Source: an uncultured Porphyromonadaceae bacterium (GTDB taxonomy: Bacteria > Bacteroidota > Bacteroidia > Bacteroidales > Muribaculaceae). From it: DNA of 50,751 bases. Both the position numbers and the translations under genes were made by a program. The notes beneath the pieces were generated by a model, which saw only the letters and a list, made by a program, of their open reading frames with translations, did no database searches and had not been told where the DNA came from. This document shows, piece after piece, positions 23,890-32,408 of the stretch. The stretch lies in NCBI GenBank assembly GCA_900541865.1, contig UQLO01000023.1, positions 1 through 50,751 on the forward strand. Direction: 5' to 3'. The first letter of the stretch is position 1; the number at the start of each line of letters is the position of its first letter.

Positions 23890-25179
23890 ATGGACTACCG
23901 CATATTTCCTCCCGAAGAGATTCTTGAGACCACAGTGCAGCTGCCGCCAAGCAAAAGCGTGGCGGCACGCTCGCTGATTATGTACTTTATTGCCGGCGGC
24001 TGCAAACCGCTGAGTGTCAACCTCCCCGCCGATGCCGACTGCGACGACATCGCTGTGCTCGCCGCTATCCTCGGCGTCGGGCTCCCCACCGACGGCGCCA
24101 CCGTCGACGCCGGCTCCTCCGGCACGGCCCTGCGCATGCTCACAGCCCTTGCGGCTGCCGTTCCCGGCGTGCACTGCCGCATAAACGGCACCGACAGCCT
24201 GCGCGCGCGACCCATCGGGCCGCTCGTCGACGCCCTGCGCGAACTCGGCGCCGACATTAAGTTCACGGTGCGCGAGGGTTATGCTCCGGTCGAAATACAC
24301 GGCCGACAACTCGCCGGCGGCCAAATCAGCCTTGACCCCTCGGCAAGCTCGCAGTATGCCACCGCGCTTATGCTGGCCGCCGTGCTGATGGACAAGCCAC
24401 TGACTATCAAATACACCGTGCCGACCGTGTCGGGGCCTTACGTGCAGCTCACCGCGCATATGATGAGCGCCCGCGGCGTTGCCGCCGAGGCCGACGCCGA
24501 AGGTGTTGCCGTAGGCGCCGGTATGTACAGCCCGCGCACCACGGCCGATCTCGAGCCCGACTGGAGCGCCGCCGCCTTCTGGTACGAAATAGCTGCCATC
24601 ACCGCCGGCTGGGTCACCTTGAGGGGCATGCGGACGGGTTCCAAGCAGCCCGACGCTGCCGCTGCCGCCTTGTTCGAAAAACTCGGCGTGCTGACCGAAT
24701 TCACCGAGGAGGGCGCCGAGTTGTCGGCCTCGCCGGAGCTGTTCAGCTTCTTGGAGCTGGACGTGTCCGAGACTCCCGACCTGGTGCCTCCGCTGGTGGT
24801 CACGGCCTGCATGGTGGGCGTACCCTTCCGGCTCACCGGCGTCGCCGGTCTTCGCCACAAGGAAAGTGACCGCCTTGCCGCCCTGCGCGACGAGCTGCTC
24901 AAGACGGGCTGCGTGCTCAGCATCGGCGCCTACGACAACGTGCTCGAATGGGACGGCACGCGAGTGCCCATCCGCGAGCTCCCCGTGTTCGACAGCCACT
25001 CCGACCACCGCATCGCCATGGCCCTTGCCGCCGTGGCCGTCTTCATTCCCGGCATCGTTGTCCGCGACGCCGGCTGCGTGGCCAAATCGTACCCCGGATT
25101 CTGGAGCAGTCTGGCAGATGCCGGATTCACTTTGGCCGACCCGGCGGCTCCCATGCCTGAGAGGGAGGAGCAGCCGTGA
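23890..25179 (+). CDS. aroA: 3-phosphoshikimate 1-carboxyvinyltransferase (EPSP synthase)
   Basis: 429 residues from the ATG at 23890; longer in-frame starts lie within the upstream gene. Substrate-binding LPPSKSVAAR carries Lys22, Ser23 and Arg27. The phosphoenolpyruvate loop reads DAGSSGTALRML, and the C-terminal half has RHKESDRLAALRDEL, DSHSDHRIAMALA and VAKSYPGFW, each matching the AroA family. It makes 5-enolpyruvylshikimate 3-phosphate, the sixth step to chorismate. The usual Asn in the GNSGT loop is Ser here (GSSGT). Its stop overlaps the next start as GTGA. Confidence 0.93.
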   Translation: MDYRIFPPEEILETTVQLPPSKSVAARSLIMYFIAGGCKPLSVNLPADADCDDIAVLAAILGVGLPTDGATVDAGSSGTALRMLTALAAAVPGVHCRINGTDSLRARPIGPLVDALRELGADIKFTVREGYAPVEIHGRQLAGGQISLDPSASSQYATALMLAAVLMDKPLTIKYTVPTVSGPYVQLTAHMMSARGVAAEADAEGVAVGAGMYSPRTTADLEPDWSAAAFWYEIAAITAGWVTLRGMRTGSKQPDAAAAALFEKLGVLTEFTEEGAELSASPELFSFLELDVSETPDLVPPLVVTACMVGVPFRLTGVAGLRHKESDRLAALRDELLKTGCVLSIGAYDNVLEWDGTRVPIRELPVFDSHSDHRIAMALAAVAVFIPGIVVRDAGCVAKSYPGFWSSLADAGFTLADPAAPMPEREEQP

Positions 25180-25580
25180 CTCCGGCGCTTATTATACTGG
25201 GCGCCCTGGTGCTTGTGGGCGCCGTGCTCTATGTGCACCACCGGCTCACCGGAGGCGCATCTTCCGCAGCCGCACCGGAGCCGGAGCGCCCCGAGGGCTG
25301 CTGCGGACAGCATGCCGTGTGCGAGAAAGACTCACTGCTTGCGGCAGTGTCCAAAAAGATAGAATACTACGACGATGAGGAGCTCGACCGCTATGCCGGA
25401 CGCGGCGCCGCGGACTACAGCGCCGATGAGGCCGACGAGTTCCGCGAGGTCATGCTCACCATGGCGCCGGATGAGGTAGCCGCATGGGCGCGGAGCCTTC
25501 AGCTGCGGGGCATAGCCCTGCCGGAAGCCGTCAGGGAGGAGCTTATACTCATCGTGTCGGAACAGCGAAGCCATGCTTGA
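25176..25580 (+). CDS. Small membrane-anchored protein of unknown function
   Basis: 134 residues from GTG 25176, coupled to aroA by the GTGA overlap. One N-terminal transmembrane helix (about 4-20) is followed by an Ala/Pro-rich linker, then CCGQHAVCEKDSLL (about 47-60) with three cysteines and a His, then an acidic DDEELDRYAG stretch and a helical C-terminal part. Similar small proteins lie beside aroA in other Bacteroidales and are sometimes labelled phospholipase, a label I cannot support. The cysteine-rich motif could bind metal or form disulfides. It overlaps the ABC permease gene by 8 bp. Confidence 0.7.
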   Translation: MTPALIILGALVLVGAVLYVHHRLTGGASSAAAPEPERPEGCCGQHAVCEKDSLLAAVSKKIEYYDDEELDRYAGRGAADYSADEADEFREVMLTMAPDEVAAWARSLQLRGIALPEAVREELILIVSEQRSHA

Positions 25581-26367
25581 ATATCTGCACTATCCCTTCT
25601 TCGTGCGGGCACTGGTTGCCATGCTGCTGCTGAGCCTCTGCGCCGGCATGATAGGGAGTTATATCATCTCGCGTCGACTCGTCTCCATATGCGGAGGCGT
25701 GACCCATGCCTGCTTCGGCGGCCTCGGCCTCGGTTACTTTCTTGGGGTCAGCCCGGTAGCGATGGCGGCAGTGTTCGCCCTGGGCTCGTCGGCCGCCGTA
25801 GAGTGGTCGGCGGAGCGCTTCCGGCTGCGTCAGGACTCCGCCATCGCCGTGACGTGGGCGCTGGGAATGGCCGTGGGCGTCATTTTCGTGTTTCTCACCC
25901 CCGGATATGTCCCCGAGCTCAACACCTTCCTCTTCGGCAACATACTCACCGTGAGCACGGCCGACGTCGTCGCCCTTGCCGTTTTCACGGCCGTCACCCT
26001 CGCCTTCGGGCTGTGGCAGTACCGCACGATAGTCGCCGTGGCCTTCGACCGCGACTTCGCCGCCGTGTCGGGCCTGCCGGTTCGATTCATATCGTACGCC
26101 ATGACCGTGCTCGTTGCAGTGTGCATAGTGTTGGCAATCAAAGCCGTGGGCATAATGATGCTGATGAGCGTGCTATCGCTGCCCATCATCGCGGCCGAAG
26201 TCTACTGCCGGCGCTTCGCCACTCTTGTGCCGGTGTCGGCCGCCATAGCCGCCGTGTGCAGTCTGGGCGGCTTGTGGGCCGGAACCATCGTCGACGTGCC
26301 TTGTTCGGCCACCACCGTGCTGCTGATGGCCGCCGCCTTCGGCGTCTGCCGCCTATGCAAGCGGTAG
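25573..26367 (+). CDS. Metal ABC transporter permease (ZnuB/MntB-like, ABC-3 family)
   Basis: 264 residues with about seven to eight hydrophobic segments. The start LHYPFFVRALVAMLLLSLCAGMIGSYIISRRL and the motif ICGGVTHACFGGLGLGYF match the ABC-3 family of zinc, manganese or iron permeases. No ATPase or substrate-binding protein is encoded beside it, so its partners lie elsewhere. It begins 8 bp inside the small membrane protein gene, which suggests that the two could work together. Confidence 0.85.
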   Translation: MLEYLHYPFFVRALVAMLLLSLCAGMIGSYIISRRLVSICGGVTHACFGGLGLGYFLGVSPVAMAAVFALGSSAAVEWSAERFRLRQDSAIAVTWALGMAVGVIFVFLTPGYVPELNTFLFGNILTVSTADVVALAVFTAVTLAFGLWQYRTIVAVAFDRDFAAVSGLPVRFISYAMTVLVAVCIVLAIKAVGIMMLMSVLSLPIIAAEVYCRRFATLVPVSAAIAAVCSLGGLWAGTIVDVPCSATTVLLMAAAFGVCRLCKR

Positions 26368-26583
26368 GATTCAAGCCAAGTCATCAGCAGAGGACGCGTC
26401 CCTTAATATATGATTCTTACGCAAAAGGTTAGCACCGGCGCGTCGGCGGTTCTACCGAAAAACTAAGACTTCTCGGATAGCTTCCAAAATATACAGACTG
26501 GAAAAATCTATCGTTGACAAATTGACATCCTGATTTTCGAATTTTTCGGCCGCAAAAATACCGCAAAGCAATTCCTACGGCGA

Positions 26584-26623
26584 AAACGAGGACCCCGCGG
26601 GGGTCCTCGTTTGACTTTTTACA
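26584..26623. terminator. Bidirectional terminator hairpin
   Basis: A 13-bp perfect stem (26584-26596 with 26600-26612) has the 3-nt loop GCG, followed by TTTGACTTTTT on the plus strand and TTTTCG on the minus strand. It lies between the convergent ABC permease and malic enzyme genes. Upstream, 26368-26583 is AT-rich with no visible gene; a TATTTTTGC box on the minus strand at 26552-26560 lacks a -33 partner. Confidence 0.7.
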
Positions 26624-26640
26624 GATTGAGGTCTGACGAT

Positions 26641-26687
26641 TTGCGGGCCCTTTCGCGGCTTGCGAGCTGGAAGCTCGCCCTCCTTGA
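26641..26687 (+). repeat. Dispersed hairpin repeat
   Basis: A near-identical copy of the module at 31-77, palindrome GCGAGCT-GGA-AGCTCGC at 26662-26678. Confidence 0.8.
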
Positions 26688-26695
26688 GGCCTCGC

Positions 26696-26735
26696 AATTA
26701 TCAATTATCAATTATCAATTGTCAATTATCAATTG
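26696..26735. repeat. Heptamer tandem repeat
   Basis: Nearly six copies of AATTATC (one variant AATTGTC), ending one base from the malic enzyme stop codon. Confidence 0.85.
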
Positions 26736-26736
26736 T

Positions 26737-28074
26737 TTACATTGCGCGGGCAGAGGCGATGAAGCGCTGCATGTGGGCGTCGGTGTCGGCGATGTAGCGC
26801 TGCAGGCGTCGTCCGTAGTGGCTCAGGTCGTGGAGGGGATGCCGGGCCAGGCCTGCATCCATCGCCGCCTTGACCACTGCGGGAGGCACCGTGGCCAACA
26901 GCCTGCGGTCGAAGGGCTTGGGCAGCAGATAGTCCGGGCCGAACACGAGGTGCTCCGACGGGTAGAGGGCGGCGACTTCGCCGGGCACCTCCATTCGCGC
27001 CAGCTGCGCTATGGCCCGGGCGGCGGCGAGTTTCATACCCATGTCGATGCGCGTTGCGCGGCAGTCGAGGGCACCGCGGAAGATATAGGGGAACCCGAGC
27101 ACGTTGTTGATCTGGTTGGGATAGTCGGAGCGGCCGGTGGCATAGATGAGGTCGGGAACGGCATCCAGGGCAGCTTCGCGGGCTATTTCGGGATTCGGGT
27201 TGGCCAGGGCGAATACGATAGGCTTGGGAGCCATCGACCGCAGCATGTCCGGAGTGAGCACATCGGCCACCGAGAGACCCAAAAACATATCGGCTCCCCG
27301 AACGGCATCGGCCAGCGAGACCAGCCCGGGGGCATCTGTTGCAAAGAGGGCCTTTTCGGGAGTGAGGGCCGCGCGGTCGGAGCGGACAACACCCTTAGAG
27401 TCGCACATCACCACATTCTCTTTCTTCACGCCCAGAGCTATCAGCAGCTGAGTGCAGGCAATGGCTGCGGCACCGGCGCCGTTGACGGCCAAACGGATGT
27501 CGCTCAGCCGTCGTCCGGTGAGCAGGGCGGCGTTGAGGGCGGCGGCGCCGACTATGGTGGCCGTGCCGTGCTGGTCGTCGTGCATAACGGGGATGTCGCA
27601 GGCCTCAACGAGCTCTTTTTCAATTGTGAAGCACTCGGGGGCCTTGATGTCCTCGAGGTTTATGCCGCCGTAGGTGGGAGCTAACGCGCGCACAATCTCC
27701 ACAAATTTCGCCGGGTCTTTTTCGTCGATTTCGATGTCGGTGGAGTCCAGACCGCCAAAAATCTTGAAAAGCATCGCCTTGCCCTCCATAACAGGCTTTG
27801 CCGCCGCCGGCCCGATGTCGCCCAAGCCGAGCACGGCGGTGCCGTTGCTGATCACTGCCACCGTGTTGCCGCGGTCGGTAAATCGGAAAGCGTTTTCGGG
27901 ATTTCGGGCAATCTCAAGGCATGGAAAAGCCACCCCCGGCGAGTATGCCAGAGCAAGGTCTTCGGGAGTGCCGAATGGCTTGGTAGGCATGGTTTCTGTT
28001 TTGCCGGGATGCGGAAAGCGGTGATATGCGAGGGCGGCAGCCTTGAGGTCGGTGCCGGCAGACTTCTTGTTCAT
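26737..28074 (-). CDS. Malic enzyme, short form
   Basis: 445 residues from the ATG at 28074; a TTG 24 bp upstream is possible. YSPGVAFPCLEIA, the NGTAVLGLGDIGP segment with the catalytic-region Lys93 (AAKPVMEGKA) and DDQHGTA (166-172) identify the bacterial NAD(P)-malic enzyme. A Rossmann domain with AVNGAGAAAIAC follows. It converts malate to pyruvate plus CO2. It ends after the NAD domain with no phosphotransacetylase-like C-terminal domain, unlike the 750-residue MaeB form usual in Bacteroides. No good promoter is seen on the minus strand in 28075-28215. Monocistronic. Confidence 0.9.
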   Translation of the reverse strand: MNKKSAGTDLKAAALAYHRFPHPGKTETMPTKPFGTPEDLALAYSPGVAFPCLEIARNPENAFRFTDRGNTVAVISNGTAVLGLGDIGPAAAKPVMEGKAMLFKIFGGLDSTDIEIDEKDPAKFVEIVRALAPTYGGINLEDIKAPECFTIEKELVEACDIPVMHDDQHGTATIVGAAALNAALLTGRRLSDIRLAVNGAGAAAIACTQLLIALGVKKENVVMCDSKGVVRSDRAALTPEKALFATDAPGLVSLADAVRGADMFLGLSVADVLTPDMLRSMAPKPIVFALANPNPEIAREAALDAVPDLIYATGRSDYPNQINNVLGFPYIFRGALDCRATRIDMGMKLAAARAIAQLARMEVPGEVAALYPSEHLVFGPDYLLPKPFDRRLLATVPPAVVKAAMDAGLARHPLHDLSHYGRRLQRYIADTDAHMQRFIASARAM

Positions 28075-28215
28075 GACAAAGGCGTTTTTAGAGTTCAATA
28101 TAAGAACAAACGGCGCGCGCCGACGGTTCCCGACACACCAAAAACGGCCGCCGAGGGCCCTGCGAGCACTCTGCGAATATTTTTAGGAAAATATTGGCAT
28201 AAAGGGAAGCAAAAA

Positions 28216-28248
28216 TTTGGAAGGAACTTAAAAATTGTTTATATTTGC
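28216..28248 (+). promoter_or_regulatory. Promoter with a long leader
   Basis: TTTG at 28216-28219, 20 bp, then TATATTTGC at 28240-28248, an excellent match. The first gene on this strand starts 317 bp further on. Confidence 0.75.
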
Positions 28249-28254
28249 ACCGAA

Positions 28255-28564
28255 TCTAATACTTTCTCGTTGGCTGCGGTCCCACCCTCATCGCCCCAAC
28301 CTCATTTTATCGAATTTTGGTTTAAGGCTCGTATCTTCCAAATCATCTGCCACCTTCTTCGCGAAGCGACTTCTTTCCAGGCAAGTCCGGCCTCCCCACC
28401 GGGCAAAAAACACACTCAGGTCAATCAACTCATTAACATCCGATAGAATCTCAAACCATAAAAGAATCCAATTGCAAAACAAAGACATGTATCATATTAA
28501 ACATTGATTAAAGAGCATCATTTCAGATATAACCAATAAAAATAATCATTAAAAAAATACGAAA
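28255..28564 (+). other. Long untranslated leader or small RNA region
   Basis: About 310 nt between a strong promoter and the LRR gene. It is C-rich on the coding strand up to 28410 and AT-rich afterwards, with A-rich sequence just before the ATG. A 90-codon open frame (28235-28507) begins upstream of the expected transcript start and shows no family or codon character, so I do not call it. I recognise no known riboswitch in it. Confidence 0.4.
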
Positions 28565-29713
28565 ATGAGAAAGTTATTATTGTTTCTCATGCTCGTTGCC
28601 GTACTTGGGACGTACGCATACGAGGAGGGGAGAGAAAAAACATTTTACAGAATCCCGGACGGCATGATAGCCGATACCGATATGGGTATGGACGAATCGT
28701 TCGGTGTGATAGAACTTGTTCCGTTTAAGAACCACATAGGGTACTTCGTATTCTGGCCCTCCGACGTGTACAACGACCCAGTTCTGGCAGTATCTCAGCC
28801 GGACACTCTTCAGCTTGTCGGAGACTTCCCTTGGTCATGGGATAGTGACAATTTCTTCCCTCCCGGCGAAACCTTCAAACTGGTGCCGGGTGGTCACTAC
28901 AGCGGGGTGTTTACCTTGCCTCAAATCGCTTACAATTATAATTCCCAAAGCGACCTTATAGCCCGCGGCCGAGTAAAGGTCATATCCACGGGAGCTTTCG
29001 CCAACTGTACGGAGTTGACGAAGGTCGTATTCACCAAGCAACTCAAACAAATCCGCCGAGGCGCTTTCTATGGATGTACCGCACTGGAGGAAGTGGTTGC
29101 CAACGGAGCGAAAGATGTGAAATTATTTCATTATGCCTTCCGTGGTTGCACGAGTCTCAGAAAAATAGACCTTACATTCGCCAGCCATCCGTTAGAATAT
29201 AATTACTCTTACTATTTCGACAGTATATTCGCGGACTGCCCGAATTTGGCGGAAGTTACAATAACGGCATCGACGGGTAATGTCCGCAATCTGTACGGGC
29301 GAACTCACGCCTCGTTGCGGCGCATAAACCTGCAAATCCCTGAAGATGTCACACTTCGCAACGAAGCCGGCGATATGTTCTTCGATGAGGAATATCAGCA
29401 GGCCCTTCTGGTTGTGCCCGACGAAGCAATGAGGGCAATCCATACCGTATTGCCGTGGTGCAACTTCGTCAACAGGAAAACCACTTCGGAGATGGCGGGC
29501 ATAGAGAATGTCTCCGCTGCTCCGAACGCCGAACTGGTCAACGTTGAGGACGGAGTCATGACGCTTATCGACTATGATAGCACTGTCGAAGTGTTTGCTG
29601 TATCCGGTGCCAAAGTGGCAGTGTTGAGCGCGGCTTCTCCCAGTCTGGACAATGTGAGAGGATATTACATTGTTCGGGGGGCTGCCGGCATACAGAAAGT
29701 TTTCGCAGAATAA
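28565..29713 (+). CDS. Secreted leucine-rich-repeat (BspA-like) protein, short
   Basis: 382 residues. Signal peptide about 1-18. A unique Tyr/Phe-rich region to about 120 is followed by four or five BspA-type repeats (ISTGAFANCTEL, IRRGAFYGCTAL, FHYAFRGCTSL), a segment where repeats decay, and a 70-residue export-type tail (VEVFAVSGAKVAVLS...GYYIVRG). Base and codon use are less GC-biased than in the two other LRR genes, suggesting a different history. It has its own promoter, long leader and terminator. Probably surface or secreted; function unknown. Confidence 0.8.
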   Translation: MRKLLLFLMLVAVLGTYAYEEGREKTFYRIPDGMIADTDMGMDESFGVIELVPFKNHIGYFVFWPSDVYNDPVLAVSQPDTLQLVGDFPWSWDSDNFFPPGETFKLVPGGHYSGVFTLPQIAYNYNSQSDLIARGRVKVISTGAFANCTELTKVVFTKQLKQIRRGAFYGCTALEEVVANGAKDVKLFHYAFRGCTSLRKIDLTFASHPLEYNYSYYFDSIFADCPNLAEVTITASTGNVRNLYGRTHASLRRINLQIPEDVTLRNEAGDMFFDEEYQQALLVVPDEAMRAIHTVLPWCNFVNRKTTSEMAGIENVSAAPNAELVNVEDGVMTLIDYDSTVEVFAVSGAKVAVLSAASPSLDNVRGYYIVRGAAGIQKVFAE

Positions 29714-29760
29714 ACTGTTTCACAACAGACTCCGACTCAGGAAAATCTAAAGGAACCTTT

Positions 29761-29797
29761 GTCCGGGTTGCCCGCCGAGGGTAGCCCGGACTTTTAT
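29761..29797 (+). terminator. Intrinsic terminator of the short LRR gene
   Basis: A GTCCGGG/CCCGGAC stem (29761-29767 and 29785-29791) is followed by TTTTATT, 48 bp after the stop. Confidence 0.75.
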
Positions 29798-29879
29798 TAG
29801 GACAGCTTTTTGGCTGATTTTGGCGGAGCGGTTTTGTTTTTTTAAGACGGCGGGGGAGGGCTTTTTCGCGTTTTATCCG

Positions 29880-29888
29880 TATATTTGC
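29880..29888 (+). promoter_or_regulatory. -7 box of the parE operon
   Basis: TATATTTGC, 48 bp before the ATG. The upstream element is poor (T-rich CTTTTTCG near 29861). Confidence 0.5.
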
Positions 29889-29935
29889 ACTTTGAGTGCG
29901 CAAAGGCCTTGCGCGTCGTAATATAGACCCATAAA

Positions 29936-31951
29936 ATGGCAGACAACTACACCAATATAGACCCTGAAGAACCTTCCGGACTGCTTTTCGACCCGGATGT
30001 TGAGGACGACGGCGTCGCCGCCGACGATGAGCCGGCAGCAGCCGCGCCGGATGTTTCGTACACCGAAGCCGACATCACCACCCTCGACTGGCGTGAGCAC
30101 ATCCGCCTGCGCCCCGGCATGTATATAGGACGTCTCGGCGACGGCACCACTGCCGACGACGGCATCTATGTGCTCCTCAAGGAGGTGATGGACAACTCTT
30201 TGGATGAGTTCATGATGGGCCATGGCCGCAAAATCGAAGTGCGCGTCGACTTTATCGACGCCGGGGGGAGCGCCAGCGTGCGCGATGCAGGCCGCGGCAT
30301 TCCGCTGGGCAGCCTGGTCGACGTTGCCTCCAAAATCAACACCGGCGGCAAATACGACTCGGCGGCCTTCCAGAAGTCTGTAGGCCTCAATGGTGTGGGC
30401 ATCAAGGCAGTAAACGCACTGAGTTCGGAGTTCGTCATCGAAAGCTACCGCGACGGGCAGATGCGGCGCGCCGTGTTCTGCCGCGGCGTGCTCACCGAAG
30501 ACACCGGCATCATCCCCACCGAGCAGCCCAACGGCACATATGTGCGGTTCACTCCGGACGGCGAGTTGTTCACGGACTATGCCTTCCGAGAGAGTTTCAT
30601 TGTTCCGCTTCTCAAAAACTACACCTTCCTCAACACCGGCCTCACCATAGCGCTCAACGGCCGCAATATGCGCAGCCGCGAAGGCCTCAAAGACCTGCTC
30701 AAGGAGTATATGAGCGCCGAACCGATGTACCCCGTCATCCACCTGCGCGGCCGCGACATCGAGGTTGCCATTACCCACGCCAAGCAGTACGGCGAGGTGT
30801 TCTACTCCTTCGTCAACGGCCAGCACACCACCCAGGGCGGCACACATCTGAGCGCCTTCAAAGACGCGGTGACCCGCACGGTCAAAGAGTTCTACAACCG
30901 CAACTTCGAGCCGTCCGACATCCGCAACGGCATGGTGGCCGCCGTGGCGGTGCGCGTGCAGGACCCGGTGTTCGAGAGTCAGACCAAAACTCGACTGGGC
31001 TCCAAGGAAATAGGCCCGGACGGTCCGACGGTCAACAAGTTCGTAGGCGACTTCGTCAAGCGCGAGCTCGACAACTGGCTGCACCGCGAGAAGGAAACAG
31101 CCGAAATAATGCTCCGCAAAATCCAGGAGTCCGAGCGCGACCGCAAGGCCATTGCCGGTATCACCAAGAAGAGCCGCGAAATGGCTAAGAAGGTGAGTCT
31201 CTACAACCGCAAGCTCAACGACTGCCGCGTGCACCTTAGCGACGCCCGCGGCGACGACGCCAAGAAGCAGGCCTCCAGTATCTTCATCACCGAGGGCGAC
31301 TCCGCCGGCGGTACCATAGAGAAAGTGCGCAACGTCGAGACGCAGGCCGTGTTCAAGCTGCGCGGCAAACCCCTCAACTCCTACGGCGCCACCAAGAAAG
31401 AGCTATACTCCAACGAGGAGTTCTCGCTACTGCAGGCCGCTCTCAACATCGAGGACAGCATCGACAACCTGCGCTACAACAAGGTGATCATCGCTACCGA
31501 TGCCGACGTCGACGGCATGCACATCCGCATCCTCATGCTCACCTTCTTCCTGCAGTACTTCCCCGACCTGGTCGAGAAGGGCCACGTCTATATGCTGCAG
31601 ACCCCGCTCTTCCGCGTGCGCAATATCCGCAACGCCCGCAAGGGCAAAGGCGGACGCGACACCGGTGGCGAAACCGTCTACTGCTACTCCGACGAGGAGC
31701 GCATAGCCGCCATACGCCGCTTCGGCGCCGACGCCGAGATTACCCGATTCAAGGGTCTGGGCGAAATTTCGGCCGAAGAGTTCCGCCATTTCATAGGCGA
31801 AGATATGCGAGCCGACCGCGTAACCCTGCGAAAGGACGACCATATGGCCAAGGTGCTCGAGTTCTACATGGGCAAAAACACGCCCGAACGCCGCGATTTC
31901 ATCATAGAAAACCTCATTGTCGAGGACGATTCCCAACTCGATGAAGAATAA
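29936..31951 (+). CDS. parE: DNA topoisomerase IV subunit B (type IIA, ParE-like)
   Basis: 671 residues. An acidic extension of about 45 residues precedes the GHKL ATPase domain: RLRPGMYIG, EVMDNSLDEF, VRDAGRGIPLG and GLNGVGIKAVNALS. The transducer domain follows, then the TOPRIM domain with EGDSAGG and ATDADVDGMHI. The absence of the 170-residue GyrB insert and the downstream coaD and S41 genes match the Bacteroidales ParE locus rather than gyrB. With ParC it decatenates chromosomes. Its 3' end overlaps coaD by 11 bp. Confidence 0.9.
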   Translation: MADNYTNIDPEEPSGLLFDPDVEDDGVAADDEPAAAAPDVSYTEADITTLDWREHIRLRPGMYIGRLGDGTTADDGIYVLLKEVMDNSLDEFMMGHGRKIEVRVDFIDAGGSASVRDAGRGIPLGSLVDVASKINTGGKYDSAAFQKSVGLNGVGIKAVNALSSEFVIESYRDGQMRRAVFCRGVLTEDTGIIPTEQPNGTYVRFTPDGELFTDYAFRESFIVPLLKNYTFLNTGLTIALNGRNMRSREGLKDLLKEYMSAEPMYPVIHLRGRDIEVAITHAKQYGEVFYSFVNGQHTTQGGTHLSAFKDAVTRTVKEFYNRNFEPSDIRNGMVAAVAVRVQDPVFESQTKTRLGSKEIGPDGPTVNKFVGDFVKRELDNWLHREKETAEIMLRKIQESERDRKAIAGITKKSREMAKKVSLYNRKLNDCRVHLSDARGDDAKKQASSIFITEGDSAGGTIEKVRNVETQAVFKLRGKPLNSYGATKKELYSNEEFSLLQAALNIEDSIDNLRYNKVIIATDADVDGMHIRILMLTFFLQYFPDLVEKGHVYMLQTPLFRVRNIRNARKGKGGRDTGGETVYCYSDEERIAAIRRFGADAEITRFKGLGEISAEEFRHFIGEDMRADRVTLRKDDHMAKVLEFYMGKNTPERRDFIIENLIVEDDSQLDEE

Positions 31952-32387
31952 AGAACGCATCGGCCTCTACGCAGGCTCTTTCAATCCCTTCACGGCCGGC
32001 CACGCCGATATAGCGAGCCGCGCGCTGACCGTTTTCGACCGCGTTGTCATCGCAGTGGGCGTCAATAAGGCCAAACCGGCCTGCGCCGGCGACCCCGCCG
32101 AGCCCATCCGCCGGCTCTACGCGGCCGAACCCCGCATCGAGGTTCGCACCTTCGACGGCCTCACGGCCAATCTCGCCGCCGAGCTCGGCGCCACTCTGGT
32201 GCGAGGCGTGCGAGGCGTGCGCGACTTCGAGTACGAGCGCGACATGGCCGACATCAACCGCCGGCTCACCGGCGTCGACACCGTCGTTTTCTTCGCTTCG
32301 CCGGAGCTGGGAGCCGTCTCGAGCTCTGTGGTGCGCGAGCTGCAGGCCTTCGGCGCCGACGTGACGCCTTTCATGCCCCATAACTGA
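31941..32387 (+). CDS. coaD: Phosphopantetheine adenylyltransferase
   Basis: 148 residues from the ATG at 31941, inside the last codons of parE; an in-frame ATG 24 bp earlier would lengthen it without homology. The nucleotidyltransferase motif GSFNPFTAGH departs slightly from GSFDPxTxGH (Asn for Asp) but keeps the GH. RGVRGVRDFEYERDMADINR and SSSVVREL are typical. It transfers AMP to 4'-phosphopantetheine in coenzyme A synthesis. Translationally coupled to parE. Confidence 0.93.
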   Translation: MKNKERIGLYAGSFNPFTAGHADIASRALTVFDRVVIAVGVNKAKPACAGDPAEPIRRLYAAEPRIEVRTFDGLTANLAAELGATLVRGVRGVRDFEYERDMADINRRLTGVDTVVFFASPELGAVSSSVVRELQAFGADVTPFMPHN

Positions 32388-32408
32388 TTCAAAACCACCG
32401 TTTCAAAA

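Noticed and set aside
26696..26735. Possible CRISPR-like array
   Set aside because: The repeat is a 7-bp tandem without spacers; no cas genes occur in the window.
28235..28507. A 90-codon gene upstream of the short LRR gene
   Set aside because: Its start lies before the predicted transcript start, and its composition and sequence show no coding character.
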